Assembly (NCBI GenBank): GCA_031841125.1
Contig: CM063112.1
Coordinates: 58,395,722 to 58,459,721, forward strand
Direction of reading: 5' to 3'
Length of the DNA stretch: 64,000 bases
Source: Acanthococcus lagerstroemiae
Taxonomy: Eukaryota > Arthropoda > Insecta > Hemiptera > Eriococcidae
In this document: piece by piece, positions 33,201 to 43,200 of the stretch
Position numbering within the stretch: the stretch's first letter is position 1
How the letters are laid out: each line of letters starts with the position of its first letter
The notes under the pieces: generated by a model
Database searches by the model: none
Told to the model about the DNA's origin: nothing
What the model saw: the letters and a program-made list of their open reading frames with translations, nothing else
Translations under genes and position numbers: made by a program

Positions 33201-33709
33201 GTTAGAAGTGTGTCTCCCCTGTCTTGGAAATACCTCTTTACGGCGGGGACGCATTGAAGTGACTTATCAAGGACGAAAGAACTCAGATGCCGCCTACTGC
33301 AAAAGTCTCAGCTGATTATAAGGCAGACAGAAGAAATTCTTCGGGGAGCTCCGCTAGAACCCAGTAGAAACAGAAACCGATCAAGGGAAAATAGAAAGTA
33401 CCAAAAGAAAGGAGAGGACGTAGAAAAAAGGGCGTCAAAGACCTGCTCTAACGAGAATTTAGCTTTAATCTGATTGTAGAGTTGTAAAAAAGCGAGCACT
33501 CTCAAATATTTCTTTCAGGACCACACGGCCTTCCTGCCAATTCTTCAAACCAAAACAATGTCAATGATTTCATGTAAGGCACATCGCCCATGAGACACTG
33601 TCAATGTTGGCAGAAGAACCGATATTTGTATAAACATCATTTTTAGATTTTCCGAGTTTAAACTACAGAACAATTTCGTTAATATCACACGTGAGCAAAG
33701 TTTTACTCA

Positions 33710-33915
33710 GCGAATTGAGGCTTTCGAGATGCAGTGCTATAGGCTATAGACGTACGCTGAGAATCCCATGGACCAAGAAGAGGACGAATGCGTCGATACG
33801 CGAAGAACTTGTTGTAAAAGACAGACTCAGCACAGTCATCAGGAGACGCATTCTCAGTTACTTTGGTCACGTAATCAGAAGGGACAATGGACAATTTGGA
33901 GAAACTAACTATGCA
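33710..33915 (+). pseudogene. LINE ORF2 C-terminal fragment fused to a mariner end
   Basis: Reads RTLRIPWTKKRTNASIREEL then RLSTVIRRRILSYFGHVIRRD. RMLRI.WT.K.TN..I..EL..K.RL and R.R.L.YFGHV.RRD are standard words of the segment after the RT domain in endonuclease/RT-type LINEs. The frame continues without a stop into mariner C-terminal sequence at about 33920. Confidence 0.8.
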
Positions 33916-33917
33916 GG

Positions 33918-34130
33918 GAAGAGTAGAAGTGTAAAAAGTACGGAGGCGATTTTTAAACGGCTTGGAGATGAATTTTTCCAGAACGTTTACAAGCGATGGC
34001 AGGAACGCTGGGACCGCTGCATAGAAGCCCGAGGACATTATTTCAAAAGATTGTAATGTGATTTTTTTCAATAAAAATTTTTAAGACAGTTTTTGAGGCT
34101 TACTGACAGCAGTTTCTGAGTGCCCTTTGT
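33918..34130 (+). pseudogene. Mariner-like transposase C-terminal fragment
   Basis: In the same frame as the preceding LINE piece: EAIFKRLGDEFFQNVYKRWQ then ERWDRCIEARGHYF and a stop at 34056. F...Y..W..RWD.CI.A.G.YF is the typical mariner transposase C-terminus. The A/T-rich sequence after the stop, ending near GTGCCCTTTGTATC (34119), may be the 3' terminal region. A recombination or insertion junction created the chimeric frame 33691-34056 (121 aa). Confidence 0.7.
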
Positions 34131-34381
34131 ATCAACATTGTAGTATCGGTGTATACAAAAGTAGACACAATTGTACAGTCAACATTTGTATCAATATGCC
34201 TCTTCTTTTTCTTCTTTGTTCGCCCAGTTTCGGGCATCGTAATCAGGTAACCGAGTCGACCAGACTCCTCTAGTTGTCTCTGTCCTCGGCTGTCCTAGTG
34301 CATTATCCTATCGTCTTGCCAGTGATTCTCCGTATTTAATCTATGCATCGTGTGGGTGACCGGTCGCGCGATCTGGTCCCT

Positions 34382-34795
34382 TCTACTCATCACTTACTCA
34401 ATGACTCAGTGATTCGCTCTTACTCATCTAGTGATTCACTCAGTTACTCACTCACTTACTTAGTGACTCAGTGATTCACTCACTCACTTACTCATTTACC
34501 CATTCTCTAATTTAGTTATTCATTCACTTCCTCACTCCATCACTCACTTAATAAGTCAGTGATTCACTCAGTCACTCGCTTACTTATTCAGTTATTCACA
34601 CAGTTACTCAACCACTTACTCAGTGACTCAGTTCACTCAGCTCCTCGCTTATTTATTGAGTTGTTCATTTAGTTACTCCATCACTCACTCACTCACTTAC
34701 TCACTCGGTGACTCAGTGATTCACTCAGTTACTTGCTTACTTATTCAGTTATTCACACAGTTAATCACTTACTCAGTGACTCAGTGATCAATAAC
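34382..34795. repeat. CACT-type satellite with higher-order period near 157 bp
   Basis: Built from ACTCA, GTGATTCACTCA and TTACTCA words. The longer phrase TACTTATTCAGTTATTCACA occurs at 34581 and 34738, so blocks of about 157 bp are duplicated on top of the short repeat. Confidence 0.85.
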
Positions 34796-34799
34796 TAGG

Positions 34800-35042
34800 C
34801 GGTCAGCAAATTTTGAAACTGTTTATTTGAAATTTTCATTTTCTAAGAACGTTTGTTTGTTTGTTTATTATTATTATTATTATTTATATTATTTTTTTTT
34901 TCAATTAAAAATATTTTGATTGAAAAATCGGCGAATTTTCAAATTTTTAGAAAATTTTGTCGGCAAATCTCCAGTTAAAAGAAAATATTTGTCGGCAAAT
35001 TTCCCCCCCCCCCCCCCCAACTGAAAGTCAAGTTTCGCCTCT
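34800..35042 (+). repeat. Repeat family B, copy with right end
   Basis: TTTTGTCGGCAAAT occurs twice (about 34960 and 34990), then poly-C, AACTGAAAGTCAAGTTTC and CGCCTCTG. The last 60 bp match 30-92 and, inverted, 61714-61790. The left boundary is uncertain (34797-34815 is a candidate). Confidence 0.6.
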
Positions 35043-35289
35043 GGAGAGAGAGAGGGGCTAAAACGTGAAATATTCAAAAATAACCTAAATTAGGAACGGG
35101 TAAAGCTGAAAGGAATGGCTGATATAGCCAAATATATGACACTGTCGAGTTTTGGACGACTATAATGGTCAAAGTCGTAACCGGAGAGCGGCTCTAAAAC
35201 AGTAAAAAAATTGATGCGGCGACCGTGATCTGACTTGCGAAACAGAGAACCTATTGACTGAATTCATACTGTTTATCGTTAATCATATT

Positions 35290-35904
35290 TAGAGCACGGA
35301 TTTCGTGGCATTTGTCAGATTACTTGCATGAGGGCGGAAGGATTGGGAGTGAAAGGTAAGCACGTTTTAGGATATGGGGAGGCTAGGGAAAAAATTTTTT
35401 TTGCCAAAAATGCCAAAAACCGGTATAAATGCCAGAAACGGATAAAATGCCGAATAATGCCAAATACGACCAATATCAACAAAGAAATCCTTGTATGCAT
35501 AAAAGAACGAACAAAGATGACACATTTCTCACGATGAGTACGAAAATTTCGAGATATAACGTGCAACATAGTAACATACTTCGGATACATTGTAACATGA
35601 CTCAGGAGGCAGGCATATGCAAGAATGTTGATAAATAGAGATTGATAAAGAAAAATGATTTAAGAATTAGTGTTCCTTCAACTGCGAACGGTATCAATTG
35701 TCAAATATTTTTTAAGGGCATATGACCTTAATCGTTGGTCTAAATAAATAAATTAAAAGAAAAAAAATTATCTATTGCTCAAATACACAATTTTCCACTT
35801 TTACTCAAGATTTTTGTGATTTTTTTTTCGTGCCAAATAATGCCAATTTTTGAATTTTAATAGCCAAAACTCAGCTTCAAAAATGCCAAGAAATCCGTGC
35901 TCAA
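35290..35904. mobile_element. MITE with 9-bp target duplication (615 bp)
   Basis: Left end TAGAGCACGGATTTCGTGGC and right end, reverse-complemented, TTGAGCACGGATTTCTTGGC form a terminal inverted repeat of more than 20 bp. AATCATATT flanks both sides (35281-35289 and 35905-35913). A 9-bp duplication is typical of Mutator-like elements, though 8 bp (hAT) plus one chance base is also possible. ATGCCAAA words are repeated inside. A LINE-style tail (ATATGACCTTAATCG then TAAATAAATAAATT, 35712-35752) is nested. No transposase. Confidence 0.75.
35712..35752 (+). repeat. LINE-type 3' tail nested in the MITE
   Basis: AAGGGCATATGACCTTAATC is followed by TAAATAAATAAATT. The phrase plus an (AAAT)n tail is the style of a non-LTR 3' end. 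The fragment is too short to classify. Confidence 0.4.
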
Positions 35905-35989
35905 AATCATATTCATAAATAGAGGTACAAAGTTTGATCGAGAAATAGTTTCTTAGAGAGAAATGTGATAATTTACTTAGGATCTGAGA

Positions 35990-36480
35990 TGAAAGGCCCA
36001 GTCAAAAACATTGCGAGGCACTCACTAATTTTGAAGCTGAAAAAAGTCGCACAGCATTTTAAGAGCTGCCCTTCGTATAATTTTTCTAGAGGGCTCTCTA
36101 TGAGCAAAAAATCGCACGGTTCTATTTGGTGCTTCTAAAAACGATTAGCTATCCTTAGATCAGACAATTCTCCTGGAGCTTTTGGTGCGTAAAAAATATA
36201 AAATTTTAGCAGAGGGCCTGAAAAAAAGGGGCGTCAGACAATCCAAAGAAAGATTAGATAATGTTATTGAAGTCCCTTGTAGGTAGAAATTGTTTGTAAT
36301 TCTGGTAGGAATACCTGATAGAAAAAAGGTCAGATGGTAGGCAGATTTTGCGTGAGCTTCCTACGTGCAACAAAGATCGCACGATTTTAACAAAAGAACC
36401 ACCAAGGAAAAATATAAAACGATTTGAAAGAAAAAAAATAAGATTTTGATGGAAATCTCTTGAGTGCAAACATGAACACG
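35990..36480. repeat. GATTCTGGTAG-type diverged repeat, block 1
   Basis: Loosely periodic words: AAAAAGTCGCACAGCATTTT (36042), GCAAAAAATCGCACGGTTCT (36104), AGATCAGACAATTCT (36156), AAAAAAGGTCAGATGG (36323) and AAGATCGCACGATTTTAAC (36372), separated by phrases like GAGCTTCC(T/C)TxCGTG. The consensus is roughly GxGCAAAAAAGGTCxCACGATTxTGGTAGAGCC with a step of about 55-75 bp. Strongly diverged. Confidence 0.5.
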
Positions 36481-37540
36481 AATCGATTCTGTTATTCCCC
36501 CCCCCTCCCCCACCCGTACGGTGTTCACCGGGCTCTTTGGATCTGGGCCATTGTTTTGTCTTTCTAGTACTCGAGAAAATCTAAAGGGGCTTTTTTGGAA
36601 AGAGACTGAGTCAGCAAATATCCGCCTGCTACCCTAAAAAATACGCCACTGAGTTTATGGACGGGGCTGACTGACTGGCTGATGAACTGGCAGTCTGTTT
36701 CAATGTCATGGTATTTTTCCGCAATAATTTATACGATGGTATACCCTCGAATGTGCGCTCTGATATAACAAAGGTGCAAGATGACGAATTTTTGAGGTGT
36801 GAAAACTCGTTTGAAAGCTACTAAGAATAAAATAATTAGCATTGCACATTACACGTTCCTCTGTACCCACGAATTACATTACGTAAGGTAATTAAGTGCA
36901 TTTTGAACTCTAGTTCAGCAACGATCTAGCTGAGCTGTCATCACCCTAACTAGGTGCGGAAAAGCTCGTTTTGCTCGTGTTTCTTTTTTTCTTCATCCTT
37001 TTCGCTATATATAGCAAAATCATAATCATAATCGAAAAAATAGAAGCAATGTTAAACGTATCCGAGTGCGTAACGATACGCAACAGTAGAAATGATTGAA
37101 TAACACGAAACGTTCTATTTAACTCGGTGGTAAAGTCGTTTTTAAATGGTCGCAATGAACTATTATAGTAAAACGACTAGATAATTGTAGTTCAAGTGCA
37201 TGCCGGAAAGGGCTTCCAGATTCCAACAACACCACACGGTGTAAATTTATCGATGGAATATTTTTCTTGTTTACGTTGTGCGAACGATACCGATTTGTTG
37301 TGGACGCGATGGAACGCTTCTTGCTCCAAATCGTCTACCTGTACAAGATTCAACAAATTTGGAGAAAATTCTTTGACTTACTTTACCCTTGAGGAGCCAG
37401 GACCGAGAACATAATAGTATAAAAACAGTATAAAAACAAAGTTCAGTGACCTTAAGAACCCAGTACATCCACCTCTGCTCATACCCTTACATGAGGTGGA
37501 GTGAATTTTTTAAACTTAATTTTAACATGACAAGGTTATC
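36481..37540. other. No recognised gene
   Basis: 36720-37470 looks unique. The plus frame 37196-37414 contains CLRCANDTDLL, faintly like an RT FADDxxLL box, but nothing around it supports an RT. Confidence 0.35.
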
Positions 37541-37544
37541 AGTT

Positions 37545-38215
37545 TTACGGCCGGTTTGATGCAGCTCTCTATTTCTTCCTATCTTGGGCGAGTTCTTTCA
37601 TTTCCAAGTAACTCTTACATTCGACATCCTCGATTATCTGTTGAACGTACTGGAATCGTTTCCGACCTACTCAATTATCTCCTTTCACCCTTCCTTCTAG
37701 CTGCAGTGAAATGATTCCCGAGTGTCTCAAGTTATGCCCCATTAGTTTATCTCTCCTCTTCTTCAGACAATTTCAAATATCCATTTTGCCTCCTACTCTG
37801 TTAAGTACTTCCTCATTCCTTACCTTATCCGTTCATCTAATACTCAGTATTCGCCTGTAGCACCACATCTTAAGAGCTTCGATCCTTCTCTTCTTTGGTT
37901 TCCTTATGGTCAGATTTCACATCCATACTAGGCTACACTCCAAACATAAGTTTTCAAAAATAATTTCGTGATTTCCACATTTATTTTTGATTTGAAGAGA
38001 TTACTTTTCCGATGAAATGCGAATTTGGCTTGCGCTATTCTACTACTAATATCCCTTTTACTCTTTCCATCTTTTTTTATTTTACTCCCTAAATAGCAAA
38101 GTTTGCTTACTGCCTCAATTTTTTCTTCACCTATTTTTATATTTAAACTACCATGTTCACATTGATTACATACCATTAATTTATTTTTATTTATTTTCGA
38201 TTTTCTGGGAATCAC
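37545..38215 (-). pseudogene. LINE ORF2 C-terminal third (antisense)
   Basis: The minus strand begins NKLMVCNQCEHGSLNIKIGE, EAVSKLCYLGSKIKKDGKSK, ISSRIAQAKFAFHRKSNLF, LFLKTYVWSVA and CYGCEI. It continues with frameshifts through GATGEY and GITLRHSG-like words to QIIEDV, CKSY-like and KELAQDRKR-like sequence and LHQTGRKTDN at about 37560. This is the region after the YADD box (CYLGS.I..D, KTYVWSV.LYGCE.W) through the extreme C-terminus, the same family as the fragment at 3455-3690. The RT core is missing, with many stops. Confidence 0.8.
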
Positions 38216-38219
38216 TTAT

Positions 38220-38720
38220 ATTCAAAAATAAATCCCACCATTTTGGTGGCCCCTCCCCATCAACAAAAATAGGTTGAACGATCAAAGGAAAATCAAAAGA
38301 TTCTGCCATCTCTCCAGAAAAAGATAATTTGATTCTGCCATCTCTCCAGAAAAAGATAATTTTATTGGGGCTTCTCATGCCCAAAACAAGGCTGCACAAT
38401 TTTGGTAGGCCATTCTCCTAAACCAAAGGTGGATGATCCAGAGAAAAAAAGGTCACGTGATTTTAGCCAAGCTCGTTATGCGCAAAAAAAGAACGCGCGA
38501 TTCTGGTAGAGCCTTTTCAAAAAAGGTTGGACGATCCGAAAAGTCTGAGAGTTTTCCTGGGAACACTTGAGTGCAACAAAAACTCACATAACTGTGATAG
38601 CTCTCCTCCCACTCCCTTTTCAAGAAGGGTCACACATTTTTACTGAGGATCCCCATGTGTAAGAGAAGACCCACGATTCTGGTGGAGCCTTCAGAAATAA
38701 ATAAATAAGGGTTGAACTAT
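38220..38720. repeat. GATTCTGGTAG-type diverged repeat, block 2
   Basis: Units include AAAAAAGGTCACGTGATTTT (38446), GCGCAAAAAAAGAACGCGCG with GATTCTGGTAGAGCC (38480-38512), AAAAAAGGTTGGACGATCC (38519) and CCCACGATTCTGGTGGAGCC (38668). A local perfect duplication, GATTCTGCCATCTCTCCAGA followed by AAAAGATAATTT, occurs at 38299 and 38332. Flanked by the 38749 element. Confidence 0.55.
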
Positions 38721-38748
38721 TCAAAAACAGGTTAGATGATATTTCTAC

Positions 38749-39072
38749 AGAGTGTGTTTACCGGAATTCAATTTTCCGGGACTTTTCCGGGACTTCGTAA
38801 GACACTTCCGGGAAAAATTTGGGTGCAAAAAAATACCATGTTTTGTTCAGTATACACAACAGTGTTACCTGTATACTGCCACTGTATAGTCCTATCACCC
38901 TTCAAATACACGCACGCACTTTGAATTTTAATAATATTGTATCGGAGTCCAAGCTTTGGGGATAAATTGTGTCTAACATTTGGAAAAAATCCCGGGACCT
39001 TGGGCAATAGTTGAGGGAATTTCGGGACTTTTCCAAGGGTTTCCGGGACTTCCGGGACCGGTAGACACCCTA
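38749..39072. mobile_element. MITE with (A)GGGTGTCTACCGG ends
   Basis: Left AGAGTGTGTTTACCGGAATT and right CCGGGACCGGTAGACACCCT are inverted ends (GTxTACCGG conserved). CCGGGACTTTTCCGGGACTT and its complement-like GGGACTTTTCC...CCGGGACTTCCGGG form subterminal repeats. About 324 bp, no coding capacity, target duplication imperfect. hAT-like small element by appearance. Confidence 0.65.
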
Positions 39073-39079
39073 TTCTAGT

Positions 39080-39775
39080 CCCACTTGTTATTTACTGTAG
39101 CAAGATTTCCCGAAAAGCCAGATGTCCCGCCCAAATTTCGGAATAAGATCCCAAGAAGAAAGAACTCCTTCCCAGGATCTCACCTGTGGGAAATTACCGA
39201 TAGTAGATTGCCGACTGAGGGGGCTAATAACTCGTAATAACGAACGTTCTGCCTACTATCACCATACTCATAGGTGTTTAACAACAGACTACCACCTAGC
39301 CCCACGGGAGTCTCGGCGAGTCCACGATGACCCCTGTCCCCAGTGTACTCCATTAACGAAGTAATGCCGAAAGACCTGAGCCATCAGAATGGACGTGAGT
39401 ACTTGGGAACCCACTCTTCATGTCCCTGAATGAAAAGAGGTCCACCAAAGGGAAAATAAATTTAGAAAAAGTCCAGGGATGCCACGTACCATAAATCAAA
39501 CACTTCGCATGGTGGTACGTCCACGCATTTTTGATACAATAAACTAAAAAGATAAAGTTGTTCCAAATTCACCTCACTGAAATTATGGGAGTCATGTCAC
39601 ACAGCACAAGAATACGTGTATTCTAAATTGAAAATAAAATTCAAATAAAAAATTCATAACAGAGAAATCATCGATAAAATAATCAATGGGAAATCTGAAA
39701 ATCCATAAAAGAAAAATAATAATATAAAATACGGCTCAATGGAGATACTCGACGGTTTTGTAAATAAACATGGAG
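39080..39775. other. No recognised gene
   Basis: The plus frame 39122-39364 (80 aa) overlaps nothing recognisable. Confidence 0.35.
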
Positions 39776-39882
39776 CAAGTGGCTCTTACTTCGCGGTACG
39801 TCTAGTTCGTACGCGGTCAAAAACTAGATGCCCTCAGATATGGGCTTGAAATCAATAATAAATAAATAAATATTACAACCAG
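39776..39882 (+). mobile_element. LINE 3' end fragment with (AATA)n tail
   Basis: GCGGTACGTCTAGTTCGTAC, then CCCTCAGATATGGGCTTGAA, then AATAATAAATAAATAAATA. A 3'-UTR-like stretch directly followed by a short tandem A/T tail, as in other LINE 3' ends in this window. No coding part. Confidence 0.45.
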
Positions 39883-40384
39883 ACTGCATTTGAATGATAA
39901 CAATGTGGAAATAGGGTCCTCTCTTCCCTAAAATTTAGAAAAATTAACAAACTTCAGCATCAAAGGCTGGAAAATGAAATTAACCAAAAGCATTAGACTA
40001 GGAAATGTGAAATTCGAAAAACTACTTCACAGGGAGTCCCCTTCTCCCAGGGAGATATTCAGATTTGGAGATTCGGGCTACAAATCTTGAGTTAAGAACT
40101 CGAGGAACCTTAGAGCTTCCTGAAATGATTGCTTTCGATGGCCACAGCTTTGGTGACGGTTCCTGCGTCTTGATCTGATATTGGTCTCACAGGACCTGAA
40201 TTTTGAATCACCCCCCCCCCTGAACGTGCAGTAACAAGGATGCTGAGCCTCCACGTGAAATTCACGTAGGCTATTCACTAAATTTAGAATTGAACAAAAA
40301 GGGGGGGGGATAAACAAAAATAAAAAAAAATAAAATGGAATACTTTTAGATTTGAAAATTTTGAGAAACCCAGATCGAAAGTAA

Positions 40385-40500
40385 AGGGAATTTCTATTCC
40401 GCGCCCTTTCTAGATCATACACGCGGGTTGAAAGGGCGCCGGCTTCCTGGTAAGCACGAATCTTAAGGCTAGCACTCGCGAATCGCACTACCACGTTCGA
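40385..40500 (+). repeat. tRNA-like SINE fragment (weak)
   Basis: GGGTTGAAAGGGCGCCGGCT followed by TCCTGGTAAGCACG and GCTAGCACTCGCGAATCG resembles a degraded tRNA-type head (GTxGTTAGAGCGCCGGC style) with its trailing segment. No intact A/B box pair. Low confidence. Confidence 0.3.
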
Positions 40501-41040
40501 TGATAAAAACCAAAAATAAGGCATTTCAGCTAAAATACCAAAAAGAACTCAAATTGGAGTTACGTAATCAATGCTGGACAAACTCTGGAACGTTAAAGTG
40601 CGTATGGTGTGCGAAGCGAAATGATGGATCTAGATCTGCGAAGTGGCGCCACTGCTACAAATCTTCCAGCAACTTGACGATAGATGATAAGGTGCAGGAA
40701 CGAACTGAAAAATAACATAGCACAGTAACTTGTCCCAAGACTCCAATTTGAGGCGAATGTGAATGGCCTACAACACGTTTCTATCACATGGAAGACTCAT
40801 TACCCAAGTTACCAAGCTGCTCACCCTACTAAAACGAAAATTCAATAAATTTTGGGTTGATTCCTCCTAGAAAAGATGTTCCTACAAAAAACTCAATTTT
40901 GCCTACTTGATTTGAAAAAATGTTACGAAATACTAAACCAAAATGAGGGGAGCCAGGCCGTACAATGCAAACACTTATAATCGAAAATTATCGGACTAAG
41001 GTACGCAATCTGACATAAAAATGAACAAATGAAAAACGTA
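40501..41040. other. No recognised gene
   Basis: Mixed A/T-rich sequence. Short frames (40500-40715) are not domain-like. Confidence 0.35.
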
Positions 41041-41044
41041 ATGC

Positions 41045-41296
41045 TTAGCCGATACTGGAAGGTTCTGGAGCCATTGGCAGCGAATTCGATGATGACAGCT
41101 TCGACATAGGCCTCATGGTTCTGCCTCGTGACGGCATGGTCTGGATCGAATCGCGCCATAAATCGTTCTGGATTCGGACATCCTGGAACTGGAAACACGA
41201 TTTCTCGACACGGCGAACATTTTGCGGAGACCCAGATCTTCTTGGTTGAACCAACAGAACCCGAAATAGCTGGACAAGGCTTATTACATGCCTTCT
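41045..41296 (-). CDS. Possible Cys-containing exon, unknown product
   Basis: A minus-strand open frame reads ACNKPCPAISGSVGSTKKIW, AKCSPCREIVFPVPGCPNPE, FMARFDPDHAVTRQNHEAYV and EAVIIEFAANGSRTFQYRLS. It runs from just after a stop at about 41308 to about 41045, past which it becomes hydrophobic, low-complexity and A/T-rich. Five Cys in 40 residues followed by a polar segment looks like an extracellular-type exon. A second minus frame (41045-41383) overlaps. No family recognised, and splice sites are weak, so it may be chance. Confidence 0.3.
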   Translation of the reverse strand, partial: RRHVISLVQLFRVLLVQPRRSGSPQNVRRVEKSCFQFQDVRIQNDLWRDSIQTMPSRGRTMRPMSKLSSSNSLPMAPEPSSIG

Positions 41297-41299
41297 CAT

Positions 41300-42180
41300 C
41301 TCACCATGTGGTTGGCTCAGCGAACGTATCCAAAAAATAAGACTGTGGCGTTTCAGTTGTGTCACTTTACGGCTATAAAACACTTCTAGCGATCAAAAAT
41401 GCCGTCGAATTTCAAATTTTGAGAACAAAATAAACGAATGTAGCTTCCAAAAATGAGTGACACGTTCTCAAACTGAATCAGTACACGCGATGTACGAAGC
41501 CTTTCACGTAGGCGAAAATCTGTAGCGAGATTCATAACGGTAATTTCATACTGGTAGTTGCTCAAGAAACAAAATGCACCATGCTGCAGTTTCCAGCTCA
41601 GTGCATCGCTTCACTTATCTGTATTACTCCGCCGACTAGTCTACTGACTTATCATTCCATCCCTCCACCCCGTACCATCTAGAGAATAGTAACGGCCCGA
41701 GAGATGGAAAGAGACGTCGACTTTTGATTACATAACATAGTCCCCAGCACAGCCAATTCTTCCAGGAGAAAGCCTGTGCGGATGATTTCAAGTAAGACCA
41801 TGTGCTCACTCCAGGCGAGCGTCGCACTTATCACCGGGGAAATCTTTAAGCTGGCTACCTATGCCGTGAAATGAAAAAGCATCACCTGTCCAAACTAAAT
41901 TTTGAATGTAATGATTTTGATATCTCCGTAGCACTGTACGAGCGACTCGAACTGATCCGGTTCGTACAGGCTAGAGGTCTATCCACAATACACCTATGTT
42001 CTAATGTGTATCGAGAGATCGTTTTCCTTTCCGAAAACGTCACCAAGCAGTTCGGATTCAAAATAAACGAATGTCGAAAATGTCCGACGGCCTGCTTTGT
42101 GATGCTCGAAAACAATCGTTCCCTCTAGTCCCAAGCTCCAATTCGAGACTCTTAATTCGAAAAATTAGCCCGTCAAATTA
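41300..42180. other. Unique-looking stretch, no recognised gene
   Basis: The overlapping plus (41871-42128) and minus (41882-42115) frames have mixed composition. Neither has a domain I recognise. Confidence 0.35.
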
Positions 42181-42199
42181 TCATGCTACAGTACAATAA

Positions 42200-43200
42200 A
42201 TAATTACACGATTCTTACAGCTCCCCCTACAAAGAAACATCAGATAACCTAAAGAGAGGTCAGATCTTTTTTGCCATGCATCCTCATTTGTGTAGATAGA
42301 AAAAGATCGCACGATTCTGGTAGGGTCTAAAAAGATTGGGCCATCCAAACACATGCCAGATGATTTTTCAGGGATTAGTTTATGTGAGAAAACAAAACAC
42401 CATTTCAGAAACAATTTGCATGATTCAATGAAAGCATCGGTGGATCCGAGGGGGGTTTAATTCCCCCAACTTAATTTTTAAATTTATAAGTCTAAACCCC
42501 GCCACTAGATAGTTATTATTTAATATTAGTATTATTATTTATGTTTTTTTTTCAACCCCCTCCCCTTGAGAAAATCTTATATCCGCCTGTGAATGAAAAG
42601 GTTGACGATTTACATTATTCTGGTAACTCCCGCTCCCCCAAAAGAAGAAAAATCAAACTATTAGAAGAAAAGGTCAGATGATTTTGCTAAGACATTTAAT
42701 AAGCAAAAAAAAAGTACTGCCTCGTTCTGGTGAGGCCCAGCAAAAAGAAAATAAAAGGTCAGATAATACATCATATAAGACCGTCTGATCTGTCCTCGGA
42801 TTCTGCAACCTTTCAATAGGCCATATAAAATCGTGCCACTTTTTTGGACTATAAGAGATTCCAGAAAACTTGTCTGACCTTTTTTGGATCCCCAAAATTT
42901 TATTTTGCCTGTGTGCGGAGGGGGAGATTTTTGTACACAAGTAGTCTCAGCGACATCATGCAACCTCATTTAGAACCCTTCAGTCTATTTTTGCAGGGCC
43001 TTGCCAAAATTTAGTAATCTTCTTTTGCGCATTAGAGGCTCCACAGCAAAATCGTATGACCTGTTTCTAGATCGTACGACGTATTTTTTTTTTTAAAGTA
43101 AGGCCACCAAAATTGAGTCATCGTTTTTGCAAGCAAAAGGCTCCAATAACATGAAAGACCTTCTCGGTAGAACCACCAAAATAGTTGGTCCTTTTAAGCA
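42200..43200. repeat. GATTCTGGTAG-type diverged repeat, block 3, two orientations
   Basis: Plus-oriented units: AAAAAGATCGCACGATTCTG followed by GTAGGGTC (42301), AGAAAAGGTCAGATGATTTTG (42664, first 20 bases), and AAAAAAAGTACTGCCTCG with TTCTGGTGAGGCC (42706). Inverted units follow from about 42960: GGGCCTTGCCAAAATTTAGT with CTTTTGCGCATTAGAGGCTC (42996-43034), AAAATCGTATGACCTG (43050) and GGCCACCAAAATTGAGTCAT (43104). The block is therefore arranged head-to-head or is two abutting arrays. The MITE 42435-42591 is inserted in it. Confidence 0.55.
42435..42591. mobile_element. Small hAT-like MITE (157 bp)
   Basis: Left end CATCGGTGGATCCGAGGGG and right end, reverse-complemented, CACAGGCGGATATAAG share CAxxGGxGGAT. 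Flanked by AATGAAAG (42427-42434) and AATGAAAA (42592-42599), an 8-bp duplication with one mismatch. Internal CCCCC/GGGGG blocks sit near both ends. No coding capacity. Confidence 0.65.

Noticed and set aside
37196..37414. CLRCANDTDLL in a 72-aa frame as a possible RT ADD box
   Set aside because: The catalytic pair is not ADD, and no flanking RT blocks are found in any frame nearby.
40078..40524. 148-aa minus frame
   Set aside because: Crosses homopolymer C/G and A/T-rich runs (FYFFLFLFIPPPF) and a tRNA-like fragment; no recognisable domain.
36000..43200. CRISPR-like array from recurrent GATTCTGGTAG words
   Set aside because: Units are diverged and irregularly spaced, without identical repeats or unique spacers, and the context is eukaryotic.
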